Below are positions 17,787 to 25,789 of a DNA stretch of 64,000 nt, in pieces; the stretch's first letter is position 1, and every line of letters starts with the position of its first letter. Below the pieces are notes generated by a model that was not told the origin of the DNA, made no database searches, and worked only from the letters and a program-made list of their open reading frames with translations. The DNA lies in contig JAEUHH010000006.1 in the NCBI GenBank assembly GCA_016795505.1, positions 1 to 64,000 on the forward strand, given 5' to 3'. The DNA is from Verrucomicrobiales bacterium. Lineage in GTDB: Bacteria; Verrucomicrobiota; Verrucomicrobiia; Verrucomicrobiales; DEV007. A program made the translations under genes and the position numbers.

Positions 17787-17820
17787 TTTTCCCGGCCACG
17801 ATAGCAAGACTCGCTAAAAA

Positions 17821-17852
17821 GATAAATTTGTATTTTCTCGGCTACATTTATC
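17821..17852. promoter_or_regulatory. Inverted repeat, candidate RtcR binding site
   Basis: GATAAAT at 17821-17827 and ATTTATC at 17846-17852 form a perfect 7-bp inverted repeat with 18-bp spacing. It lies about 105-135 bp upstream of the rtcB sigma-54 promoter and just upstream of rtcR. That is the usual place for an enhancer-binding protein site. The sequence shows the repeat; the binding role is inference. Confidence 0.4.
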
Positions 17853-17956
17853 GCCATTTCATCCGGCAGAGTGGCTGCGCAAATTACGGCAGGATGAATT
17901 TTCTTTCCCCTTCCCGTATGGCTTCCAGGCTCATCGGACCACTCGACCGACATTCC

Positions 17957-17972
17957 TGGCACGATTTTGGCC
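17957..17972 (+). promoter_or_regulatory. Sigma-54 (-24/-12) promoter of rtcBA
   Basis: TGGCACGATTTTGGCC has the GG and GC elements exactly ten bases apart and a near-consensus -24 half. The expected transcription start is near 17983, giving a leader of about 40 bases to the rtcB ATG at 18023. It agrees with the presence of the sigma-54 activator gene rtcR in the divergent position. Confidence 0.8.
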
Positions 17973-18022
17973 TTTATCAGCGGATCATGAGCCAAGTTAC
18001 TGAAAACAACCCTGCCACCACC

Positions 18023-19513
18023 ATGCACCAGTCCCGATTCCACATCACAGGCGAAGCCGAGGCATTTTTGCCGATGCGCGCCAGCGAAGGCAAGCCGATC
18101 ACGGTGATCGGTACGGAGGCGATCCGGGCGACCTTCGATCCCGCCTGCATCGAGCAGGCGCTGAATTCCCGCGGCGCCCCTGGCGTGACTGATCTGGTGC
18201 TGAATCCCGACGCGCACTCCGGATACGGCGCACCCGTGGGCTGCGTGATGGTGTCGCCCACGCACATCTATCCCGGCCCGGTCGGGGTGGACATCAAATG
18301 CTCGATGTCGCTGCTGCAGATGGACATCCCGGCCGATGAGATCGCGGACCAGCGCGTACGCCGTCGCCTGATCGAGGCCATTGTGGAGCGGACGCCGACC
18401 GGCGCGGGCCGTGGCCAGCGCGAGGCAAGAAAATCGCGACGTGTGTCGGCGGATCTCGGTGCGCAGATCTGCGCGGAGGGCGCGAGCCACGCCATCTGCG
18501 AGGCTCTCGGCATCCCGCCCGAGTGGGCGGAGCGCTGCGAGGACCATGCCCATTTCGGCCACGACGGGAATGTCTCCACTCTCCACGAGCGGCTCGAGCG
18601 ACTGCGGGCATTCAATGCATTTCCCAACTTCGAGAGCAAAATGCTGCAACTCGGCTCCTACGGCGGCGGCAATCACTTCGGCGAGTGCGAAGTCGTGGAG
18701 CTGTCCAGCGACCCCTCCCTGCGCCACACGGCAGAAGTGTTCGGCCTCGCAGATGGTCGGGTGGCTTTCCTGAGCCACTGCGGTTCCCGCGGATTCGGCA
18801 ACATGCTCGCCCAGCGGCAGTTCAAGACGCTGGAAGGTCACTTCCGCGCCTGGAACCTGCCGTTTCCGGCCGGCGACCGCCAGCTCGTGTACGCGCCGCT
18901 CGGCTCGCCCGAGGCGGACGCCTACCTGGACGACATGGCCCTGGGGGCGAACTTCGCCACGGTGAACCACCTGTTGATCAACGCCCTGGTGCTGGAGGCG
19001 TTTCAGGAAGTGCTGCCCGGCACGACCGGCCGGCTGGTGTATTTCATCAGCCACAACATCGCGCGTCTCGAAGAGGTCGATGGACAGCAGGCCTGGGTAC
19101 ACCGCAAGGGCGCCACGCGCGCCTTTCCCGGCGGACATCAGGCGCTGAAGGACACGCCCTTCGCCGAGACCGGCCACCCCATCCTGCTGCCTGGTAATCC
19201 ACGCGACGGCTCCGTGGTGATGGTGGCGCAGCCCGGCGCCGCCAAAAGCCGATACAGTGTCAACCACGGCGCCGGTCGCTGCATGGGACGCAAGGCTGCC
19301 GCGCGGGCACTCGATCAAAAGGCCGTCGATGCCGATTTCCACGCCCATGACATCCTGTTCAATGCCCGCCAGTATCCCATCGACGAGGCTCCCAACGCCT
19401 ACAAGGATTTCGCAGAAGTCCTCCGCAGCGTCGAGTCCGCCGGTCTGGCCAGACAGGTGTGCAAACTGAAGGCCCGCTTCGTCATCAAAGACGCCGCCGA
19501 AGCCGACGACTGA
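18023..19513 (+). CDS. rtcB: RNA-splicing ligase RtcB
   Basis: A GTP- and Mn-dependent ligase that joins 2',3'-cyclic phosphate or 3'-phosphate ends to 5'-OH ends. 496 aa from ATG 18023. Metal-binding and active-site motifs are complete: NPDAHSG (61-67), GVDIKCS with the metal Cys (C93), GGGNHFGE (214-221), SHCGSRG (251-257), and the guanylylated His in NHGAGR (H415). Upstream in-frame ATGs (17987 and earlier) lie at or before the predicted sigma-54 transcription start, so 18023 is preferred. rtcA begins 23 bases downstream. No archease gene is seen here. Confidence 0.94.
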   Translation: MHQSRFHITGEAEAFLPMRASEGKPITVIGTEAIRATFDPACIEQALNSRGAPGVTDLVLNPDAHSGYGAPVGCVMVSPTHIYPGPVGVDIKCSMSLLQMDIPADEIADQRVRRRLIEAIVERTPTGAGRGQREARKSRRVSADLGAQICAEGASHAICEALGIPPEWAERCEDHAHFGHDGNVSTLHERLERLRAFNAFPNFESKMLQLGSYGGGNHFGECEVVELSSDPSLRHTAEVFGLADGRVAFLSHCGSRGFGNMLAQRQFKTLEGHFRAWNLPFPAGDRQLVYAPLGSPEADAYLDDMALGANFATVNHLLINALVLEAFQEVLPGTTGRLVYFISHNIARLEEVDGQQAWVHRKGATRAFPGGHQALKDTPFAETGHPILLPGNPRDGSVVMVAQPGAAKSRYSVNHGAGRCMGRKAAARALDQKAVDADFHAHDILFNARQYPIDEAPNAYKDFAEVLRSVESAGLARQVCKLKARFVIKDAAEADD

Positions 19514-19536
19514 TCGTAGCCCCCACCAACCGTGCC

Positions 19537-20562
19537 ATGACATCGATCCTCACCCTCTGCGGAGAGCATGGCGGCGGCCAGCTCCTGCGTTCGGCGCTGG
19601 CCCTGTCGCTGATCACCGGCCAGGCCTTCCGCATGACGGGCATCCGCGGCCAGCGCCCGAAGCCCGGCCTGATGCGGCAACATCTCACCTGCGTGAAGGC
19701 CGCGGCCGGGATCGGTGGCGCCGGCGTCGAGGGGGCGGAGATCGGCTCCACCGAACTGCTGTTCTCTCCGGGAGCGGTGGTCGGGGGCGACTTTTCCTTT
19801 GCCATCGGGTCCGGGGGCAGCACCACTCTGGTCCTGCAGACCCTGCTGCCGGCGCTGCTCCATGCCGCCTGCCCCAGCACGCTGCGCATCGAAGGCGGCA
19901 CGCACAATCCTTTCGCACCGCCGTTCGAGTTCATCCGGCATTGCTACCTACCCGTACTGGGGAAGATGGGGGTCCATGCGGAGGTCACTTTGGAACGGCC
20001 TGGATTCATGCAGGCGGGCGGTGGTATGCTCACCGCCTCGATTGTGCCTGTGAAGAAATGGCGAAAGCTCCATCTGACCGAACGCGGCGAGGCCGTGGAG
20101 ACCTTCGGTCGCGTGATGCAGGCCCACCTTTCCAACGACATTGCCCGGCGTGGGATCGCCACCGCCTCGCGTGTACTCAACTGGCCCGAGGATCGCTTCG
20201 AAATCCACGACGCGACCGACAGCGCCGGCCCCGGCGGCATCATCCTGCTCGGCGCCCGGTTCGCGAATGTCTGTGAGATCAGCAGCGGCGTCGCCCAGAT
20301 GGGAAAGTCCGTCGAGTCGATCGCCTCCGGTGCCGCGAAAGGGCTGCGCGGCTACCTCGCCTCCTCAGCTCCGATCGGAGCCCATCTCGCCGATCAACTC
20401 CTGTTGCCCATGGCTCTGGCCGGTGGCGGCGAAATCCATACCCTCGCCATCACCCACCACACCCGCACCAACATCGCCCTGATCGAGCAGTTCCTTCCCG
20501 TGAATTTCACCGTGGAAGACCTCGGCCAGGGCGTGAAGGCGGTGCGATGCGACGAACGCTAA
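19537..20562 (+). CDS. rtcA: RNA 3'-terminal phosphate cyclase RtcA
   Basis: 341 aa. It converts RNA 3'-phosphate to a 2',3'-cyclic phosphate using ATP through an AMP-His intermediate. The family segments are present: GEHGGGQLLRSALALS at the N-terminus, then RGQRPKPGLMRQHL, GGTHNPFAPPFEF, and THHTRTNIALIEQFL with the catalytic His region near the C-terminus. It shares a transcript with rtcB and thus RtcR/sigma-54 control. It converges with gnd, leaving a 10-bp gap. Confidence 0.95.
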   Translation: MTSILTLCGEHGGGQLLRSALALSLITGQAFRMTGIRGQRPKPGLMRQHLTCVKAAAGIGGAGVEGAEIGSTELLFSPGAVVGGDFSFAIGSGGSTTLVLQTLLPALLHAACPSTLRIEGGTHNPFAPPFEFIRHCYLPVLGKMGVHAEVTLERPGFMQAGGGMLTASIVPVKKWRKLHLTERGEAVETFGRVMQAHLSNDIARRGIATASRVLNWPEDRFEIHDATDSAGPGGIILLGARFANVCEISSGVAQMGKSVESIASGAAKGLRGYLASSAPIGAHLADQLLLPMALAGGGEIHTLAITHHTRTNIALIEQFLPVNFTVEDLGQGVKAVRCDER

Positions 20563-20572
20563 GCGTGCGGCA

Positions 20573-22015
20573 TCACTCGATCACCTCGGGCCACTCCGTG
20601 TGGAAGTATTCGCCCTCGGGCTTGTCGGTGCGCTCGTAGGTGTGCGCTCCGAAGAAGTCGCGCTGGGCCTGCAGCAGGTTCGCAGGCAGGCGGGCGGCCC
20701 GGTAACTGTCGTAGTAGCCCAGCGACGCGCTGAAGGCCGGGATCGGGATGCCGTTGGTCACGCCGAGCGCGACGATCTCGCGCCAGTCGGCCTGGTTGCG
20801 ATTCAGGATGTCCTTGAAGAAGGGGTCGAGCATCAGGTTGGTCAGGTCCGGGTTGCGCTCGTAGGCCTCGGTGATGCGGTTGAGGAAACGCGCCCGGATG
20901 ATGCAGCCGCCGCGCCAGATGCGGGCGATCGCACCGAGATTGAGACCCCAGTCGTGGGCGGCGCCAACCTTTTTGATCAGGTCGAGACCCTGGGCGTAGC
21001 TGATGATCTTCGACGCGTAGAGGGCATCGTGGACTTTCTTCACCAAAACATCTTTCGGCAGGACGATGTGCGGGGTCGGGCCGGCGAACTCGCTCGCGGC
21101 GACGAGGCGCTGATTGCGCAGCGAGCTGAGGATGCGGGCCTCGACGGCGGCATTGATGGTGGAAATGACGACGGTATTGTCCGCGGCATTCATCACCGTC
21201 CAGCGGCCGGTGCCTTTTTGGCCGGCTTTGTCGAGGATGAGTTCGACGACGGCTTCGCCCGTCTCGGGATCGCGGATGGTGAAAATCTTGCTGGTGATCT
21301 GGATGAGGTAACTCTCGAGGTCGCCGCGGTTCCACTCATCGAAGATGGCGGCCATCTCGTCGGTGGTGAAGCCGGCGGTCTTAAAGATCTGATAGGCCTC
21401 GCAGATGAGCTGCATGTCGCCGTACTCGATGCCGTTGTGCACCATCTTCACGTAGTGGCCGGCGCCGCCGGTGCCGATGTGGGTCACGCAGGGATCGCCA
21501 TTGACCTTGGCGGCGATGCTTTCGAAAATCGGCTTGATGAGTTCCCAACTGCTCGCCGGGCCGCCGGGCATGATGGCGGGGCCTTTGCGGGCGCCTTCTT
21601 CGCCACCGGACACGCCCGTACCGATATAGAGCAGGCCCTTGGCTTCCAGCTCTTTCGAGCGGCGCTCGGTGTGGATGAAATAGGTGTTGCCGCCGTCGAT
21701 GATCAGGTCGCCGGGCTCCAGCAGCGGGACCAGGGAGTCGATCACCGCGTCCACCGCGTCGCGGTCGGCGGGATTGGCGCCGGCTTTTGACTGGACGAGC
21801 ATCATGATCTTGCGCGGACGCTCGATGCTGGCGACGAAATCCTCCAGAGTGGTGGCGCCGTAGAGATTTTTGCCGGCATTGTCGGCGATGAATTGCTCCG
21901 TCACCGAACCGGTGCGGTTGTAGACGGAGACACGAAATCCGCGGCTCTCGATGTTCAAAACCAGGTTCTGCCCCATCACGGCGAGGCCGATCAATCCGAA
22001 ATCACTCTTGCTCAT
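20573..22015 (-). CDS. gnd: 6-phosphogluconate dehydrogenase, decarboxylating
   Basis: 480 aa. An enzyme of the oxidative pentose phosphate pathway that turns 6-phosphogluconate into ribulose 5-phosphate plus CO2, making NADPH. The Rossmann start FGLIGLAVMGQNLVLNIES is typical. IGTGVSGGEEGARKGPAIMPGG is the substrate-loop signature, and GGAGHYVKMVHNGIEYGDMQ holds the catalytic Lys. LDKAGQKGTGRWT is the dimer-contacting segment of the long class. Full length for the family. It is monocistronic here, convergent with rtcA and divergent from moaE. Confidence 0.97.
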   Translation of the reverse strand: MSKSDFGLIGLAVMGQNLVLNIESRGFRVSVYNRTGSVTEQFIADNAGKNLYGATTLEDFVASIERPRKIMMLVQSKAGANPADRDAVDAVIDSLVPLLEPGDLIIDGGNTYFIHTERRSKELEAKGLLYIGTGVSGGEEGARKGPAIMPGGPASSWELIKPIFESIAAKVNGDPCVTHIGTGGAGHYVKMVHNGIEYGDMQLICEAYQIFKTAGFTTDEMAAIFDEWNRGDLESYLIQITSKIFTIRDPETGEAVVELILDKAGQKGTGRWTVMNAADNTVVISTINAAVEARILSSLRNQRLVAASEFAGPTPHIVLPKDVLVKKVHDALYASKIISYAQGLDLIKKVGAAHDWGLNLGAIARIWRGGCIIRARFLNRITEAYERNPDLTNLMLDPFFKDILNRNQADWREIVALGVTNGIPIPAFSASLGYYDSYRAARLPANLLQAQRDFFGAHTYERTDKPEGEYFHTEWPEVIE

Positions 22016-22062
22016 GCGCGTGCTTGTAGAAAAATGCGCCGCACCCTACGCGTAAAACCGGA

Positions 22063-22464
22063 ATGGAAAAGCCCCAATTCATCACATCGATCGGCGAGAT
22101 GCCGGACGCGGAGTTCGAGGCCGGACTGGAGCCCTCCAGCCGGCACGGGGCCGATCTGCGCTTTCACGGCGTGGTGCGGGACCTCGAGGAGGGGCGTCCC
22201 ATCCTGGGCATCGACTACTCGGCCTACCGCCCGATGGCGGACCGCGAGTTGGAAGCCATCGTCCACGCGATGCTGGCCGAACAGCCGGAGCACCGGGTGG
22301 CGATCCATCATCGGACCGGCTTCGTGGCGGCCGGGGAGGCCAGTCTCTTGATTCGCGTCCAGACGGCCCACAGTGCGGCGGCGTTCGAGATCTGCCGGGA
22401 ATACCTGCGCCGGATCAAAGCCACCGTGCCAGTGTGGAAGCGGCCGGTGTTTGTCGAGGACTGA
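22063..22464 (+). CDS. moaE: Molybdopterin synthase catalytic subunit MoaE
   Basis: 133 aa. MoaE dimers transfer sulphur from thiocarboxylated MoaD to precursor Z, making molybdopterin. Recognised by FHGVVRDLEEGRPILGIDY at the N-terminal third and by the C-terminal KATVPVWKRPVF, which carries the conserved active-site lysines. It stands alone: no moaD, moaA or moaC lies in the window. It is followed by a REP-like repeat with inverted half-units. Confidence 0.9.
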   Translation: MEKPQFITSIGEMPDAEFEAGLEPSSRHGADLRFHGVVRDLEEGRPILGIDYSAYRPMADRELEAIVHAMLAEQPEHRVAIHHRTGFVAAGEASLLIRVQTAHSAAAFEICREYLRRIKATVPVWKRPVFVED

Positions 22465-22475
22465 GCCGGCGGGGT

Positions 22476-22528
22476 GCGATCAGACCCTGTTTGATCGGAG
22501 ATGAGACCGGGTCTGATCGAAAATCGGG
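22476..22528. repeat. REP/BIME-like intergenic repeat, copy 3 (inverted pair)
   Basis: Here the two half-units face each other: GATCAGACCC near the left end and GGGTCTGATC near the right end are perfect inverted complements. It lies between the convergent moaE and TPR genes, so it could also act as a transcription terminator. Confidence 0.78.
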
Positions 22529-22536
22529 AAGATGGC

Positions 22537-22926
22537 TCAGGCGCCGGGATGGGATGACCCCTTGTCTTCACGGACGATGCGGCCACCGAGGGACAGGATG
22601 CGGGCGTTGGCTTTGGCATCTTCGGCGGGGCCGATTTGGCCATCCTGGACATACATCTGGGACAGAGCGGTCCAGGCGAGGAGATCGTTCGGACGCAGGG
22701 TGGTGGCCTGGAGGGCGGCGCCGATGGCTTCGCGGAGGTGGCCGGTCTTCATCAGCGCCATGCCGAGGGCGTGCCAGCCATCGAAAAAGCCGGGATCGAG
22801 AGCGACGCAACGCCGATATTTTTCGACCGCAGCCTCCAAATCGCCGAGGGCGAGGTCGCCATTGGCGTCGTCGAAAAGCTCTTCGACGCCGTCAGCGGGT
22901 TCGGCCGGTGGCGTCGCGCCAGTCAT
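22537..22926 (-). CDS. Small TPR protein
   Basis: 129 aa containing about two to three tetratricopeptide motifs (LEAAVEKYRRCVALDPGFFD, HLREAIGAALQATTLRPND) and an acidic N-terminus. There is no signal peptide, so it is probably cytoplasmic. It is read just after the SurA/PpiD-like gene with a 30-bp gap and is likely co-transcribed with it. A C-terminal RIVREDKGSSHPG tail shows no motif. The partner protein is unknown. Confidence 0.8.
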   Translation of the reverse strand: MTGATPPAEPADGVEELFDDANGDLALGDLEAAVEKYRRCVALDPGFFDGWHALGMALMKTGHLREAIGAALQATTLRPNDLLAWTALSQMYVQDGQIGPAEDAKANARILSLGGRIVREDKGSSHPGA

Positions 22927-22956
22927 GGGAAATCTGGGGAAAGCGGCCGCAGCCGG

Positions 22957-24549
22957 TCAGCTTTCCGCGGGCGCGTCACCGGCGGGAGCGGGCACGGGAG
23001 CCTCGGGCTCCTGGGAGGCAACGGATCCGGCGCGGGAGACGCCGGCTTCGCGGCGGCGCTTGTCGAACCACGCCTGATAGATCGCCCGGCGATAGTCGCC
23101 AGCGGCGCTGATGCGCAGGGACGACTTGCGGCTATCGGCATCGGGGCTTTCGACGAGTTCCACTTTGTCCACGACGAGGAACCGGTAGCCTTTCCCGAGC
23201 GGCAGAGGCAGGACATCGCTGACCGAGCCCTTCTTCGTGCCGAGGGCGGCGGCGACGAGGGTGTCGGCGCCTTCGATCTTGGCCGGCGGCTCGCTCTGGG
23301 AGAAGGGCGGGAGGGGCTTGAGTTCGACGCCGGCAGCCTTGGCGGCTTCGGCGGCGGGTTTGCCGGCCTCGAGCGCCTCGAGGATTTTGGCCCGCGCGGC
23401 GGTGGCGGCTTCGTTGACGAGGAGGTTGGCCTTTTGGTTGGTCAGGGCGGTCTTGATCTGCTCCCTGGCTTCGTCCAGCGTCAGGCCGACGGGTTTCACG
23501 ACCTGGGTGAGCTTGAAGAGCAGGTAGCCACCCTCCGGCAGGGGGAAAGGCACGCTGACGGCGACGCCGGCCTCGATGCTGCGGGCGCCACTGAACAGGT
23601 CGTCGAGCAGTTCGGTCTTGTCCTTCAGCGACTCGGGCGGGGAGACTTTGGCGAAGGCGGGGACTTCCTCGACGGTGATGGGAAACTTGTTGGCGGGATC
23701 GGCGGAAAGGCCTTTGGCGAGTTCGGCGAACCGGCTTTCGTCCTCGGCGAGCTGGGCATAGATCTCGTTGACGCGGTTGTTGAAGTCGAGGCGCTGCTGG
23801 GCCTTGGCTTCGTTGGTCATGCCTTCGGCCTCGGCGGGCGGGGCAAACTTGATCAGGGTCAGGCCGCGCTTCTCGTCGGTGAGGAGGTTGTCCTTGTTTT
23901 CGTCGTAGTATTTCTGGATGTCGGCGTCGGTGACGGTGGCCTTGTCGCGATAGGCGTCGATGGACAGCTCGGCGAGGGAGGCGGTGAACTGCTGGTACTG
24001 CCGGGTGTAGGACTTCTCCAGTTCCACCGGCACGGGGGCATTGCCGGCCTCGAGGAGGTCGCCGAGCTTGCGCCAGCAGAGGTAGTCCTTGCCGAGCTGG
24101 ACGAGGTCAGCCTTGGTGAGGCCACGGGGGGCGAGGATGTTTTGCTCCAGGATCTCGTCGTTGATCATCGTCTGGATCGAGAAAATCGGAGCGGTGCGGA
24201 TGGCTTCCTTGGCTTCCTCGTCGGTGGGCTCGATGCCGAGGCGCTCGGCTTCGCGGCGGAGGATGATGAGGTTGGTGACGAAATCGGTGGGATCGCTGTC
24301 CAGTCGGTTTTCGCCAAACAGGGAACCGGCGAACTCGATGAGGAGGAGATTCCGCGAAATTTCAAAGTAGGAAACGAGGCGGCGGATTTCCTGTTCGCGG
24401 TAGCAGCGACCGTAGACCTTGATGGGGCAGGCGGGGCCGACGGTGCCGCCACGGGTGTCGTAATCGGTCGAGAAGAAGGCCAAGCCGGCGAAGAGGGCGA
24501 CCAGCACGACCAGCACCAGGAATTTGGCTTTGACGAAGTGGGAGAGCAT
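22957..24549 (-). CDS. Membrane-anchored SurA/PpiD-like periplasmic folding factor
   Basis: 530 aa. A single N-terminal helix (FLVLVVLVALFAGLAFF) anchors the protein. It is followed by SurA_N-type helical chaperone sequence (IEFAGSLFGENRL, GIEPTDEEAKEAIRTAPIFS) and a long coiled region. A degenerate parvulin-like section spans about residues 260-340 (SRFAELAKGLSADPANKF, GGYLLFKLTQVVKP), and the C-terminal part may be a second such module. PpiD and SurA help outer-membrane and secreted proteins to fold. Isomerase activity is uncertain because the parvulin core is not well preserved to the eye. It is divergent from bfd. Confidence 0.75.
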   Translation of the reverse strand: MLSHFVKAKFLVLVVLVALFAGLAFFSTDYDTRGGTVGPACPIKVYGRCYREQEIRRLVSYFEISRNLLLIEFAGSLFGENRLDSDPTDFVTNLIILRREAERLGIEPTDEEAKEAIRTAPIFSIQTMINDEILEQNILAPRGLTKADLVQLGKDYLCWRKLGDLLEAGNAPVPVELEKSYTRQYQQFTASLAELSIDAYRDKATVTDADIQKYYDENKDNLLTDEKRGLTLIKFAPPAEAEGMTNEAKAQQRLDFNNRVNEIYAQLAEDESRFAELAKGLSADPANKFPITVEEVPAFAKVSPPESLKDKTELLDDLFSGARSIEAGVAVSVPFPLPEGGYLLFKLTQVVKPVGLTLDEAREQIKTALTNQKANLLVNEAATAARAKILEALEAGKPAAEAAKAAGVELKPLPPFSQSEPPAKIEGADTLVAAALGTKKGSVSDVLPLPLGKGYRFLVVDKVELVESPDADSRKSSLRISAAGDYRRAIYQAWFDKRRREAGVSRAGSVASQEPEAPVPAPAGDAPAES

Positions 24550-24727
24550 GCGTTCCGAAAACGATGAGGGTGGAAAAAAGACTCGCGAAGTTTCCCGCCG
24601 GGGAGCGGGCGCAAAAGGACGGGAAGGTAGGGAAAGCGGACGCGACCGGCAACCCCTTTTTCTGTCACTGTTTGGCGGCGGGTGCGGTCACGTTCCCCTG
24701 ATGGGTCACCGATGGCAGGATGATCCG

Positions 24728-24747
24728 CCGCGATCCCCTGATCGCGG
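24728..24747. promoter_or_regulatory. Perfect 8-bp palindromic hairpin in divergent spacer
   Basis: CCGCGATC, loop CCCT, GATCGCGG. It lies in the 285-bp spacer between the divergent SurA-like and bfd genes. A second short palindrome (CCCCTGAGGGG) lies about 30 bp further on. No Fur-box consensus is seen. It may be an operator or a transcript 5' hairpin. The rest of 24550-24834 shows no gene. Confidence 0.4.
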
Positions 24748-24834
24748 AATCGGGGTGCGGCTTTTTCAGGTTGCGCCCCTGAGGGGTCGACACTATTGAT
24801 ACTGGGTCTTAATACACGACCGTCGACGAAAATC

Positions 24835-25146
24835 ATGAATCTGGTCTCCGAATTGCTCGCTCCGCCCGTGACAAAGGCGGACCCCCAGGCTGATCCGCTG
24901 ATCTGCCATTGCTTTCGAGTCACGGAGTCGGCCATCAAGCGGGCGATCCATGTGTTTCAGGCGGTCGAGGTGGAAGCCGTGATGGAGATCACCCAGGCGG
25001 GCGGCGGATGCCGCGCCTGCCACTGCCGGATCGACCGGCTGATCGAGGGGAAGCCGGCAGAGTGTGGGCGCCTGTGCCAGTTGCTCGGCCAATGCAGCCA
25101 CCAAGCGGCAGCCCAGAGCCCGGCTGCGATCCGGATGACAGCCTGA
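24835..25146 (+). CDS. bfd: Bacterioferritin-associated ferredoxin (BFD-like [2Fe-2S] protein)
   Basis: 103 aa from ATG 24835. The four cluster ligands are visible as C24-x-C26 (LICHCFRVTE) and C59-x-x-C62 (GGGCRACHC), the CxC...CxxC pattern of BFD domains. In proteobacteria Bfd donates electrons to bacterioferritin to release stored iron, and a bacterioferritin gene follows 136 bp downstream. The C-terminal about 30 residues contain three more Cys. Iron-dependent regulation is likely but I see no recognised operator. Confidence 0.85.
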   Translation: MNLVSELLAPPVTKADPQADPLICHCFRVTESAIKRAIHVFQAVEVEAVMEITQAGGGCRACHCRIDRLIEGKPAECGRLCQLLGQCSHQAAAQSPAAIRMTA

Positions 25147-25282
25147 TCGGCGGGCGGACCCATTTGTCACCATTCGCCAAAAAGGGCGGATCGTTTTGTT
25201 GGCAGATTGGCCGGTAGCGGGCACCTTGCGACGGTTACGGACGTATTTTTTATCTCAACCACTCACACCCAAGCCACACCCC

Positions 25283-25765
25283 ATGAAAGGAAACCAGGAA
25301 GTCATCGACGCCCTCAACGCCGGCCTGACCATCGAGCTGACCGCGATCAATCTCTACTTCATCAGCGCCAAAATGTGCGAAAACTGGGGCCTGAAGCGGC
25401 TGGGCAAGCATTTCTATGACGAATCGATCGAGGAAATGAAGCACGCCGAGGAGGTGATCGACCGCATCCTCTATCTCGACGGCGTGCCGGAAATCGCCCG
25501 CTACGACACGATCAAGGTCGGTCAGAACCCTCTCGACATGATCCAGAACAGCCTGGAACTGGAAACGAAGGGTGTGGCCACCTACAACGCGGCCATCCAG
25601 CTCTGTCTGGAAAAGATGGACGCCGGCAGCCGCGACCTGATGGAGCGGATGGTGGTCGAGTCCGAACACAGCATCGACTGGGCGGAAGCCCAGATCGACC
25701 TGATCCGTCTGACCGGCATGGAGAACTATCTCGCCCAGCAGATCGGAGAAGCCGAGGGCCACTGA
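25283..25765 (+). CDS. bfr: Bacterioferritin
   Basis: 160 aa, start ATGAAAGGAAACC at 25283. All ferroxidase ligands are in place: E18, E51, H54, E94, E126 and H129. The heme-axial Met is M52, in EEMKH. It forms a 24-mer iron-storage shell with heme at the dimer interface. Paired with bfd just upstream, giving iron storage and a release partner together. Convergent with pyk, 24-bp gap. Confidence 0.96.
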   Translation: MKGNQEVIDALNAGLTIELTAINLYFISAKMCENWGLKRLGKHFYDESIEEMKHAEEVIDRILYLDGVPEIARYDTIKVGQNPLDMIQNSLELETKGVATYNAAIQLCLEKMDAGSRDLMERMVVESEHSIDWAEAQIDLIRLTGMENYLAQQIGEAEGH

Positions 25766-25789
25766 CAGCCCTCCTCCCAGTGACGGATT

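Noticed and set aside
17828-18022. Earlier in-frame start codons for rtcB
   Set aside because: They lie before or at the predicted sigma-54 transcription start (about 17983) and add sequence without RtcB similarity.
24550-24834. A Fur box or a known riboswitch upstream of bfd
   Set aside because: No GATAATGATAATCATTATC-like sequence and no conserved riboswitch core could be recognised.
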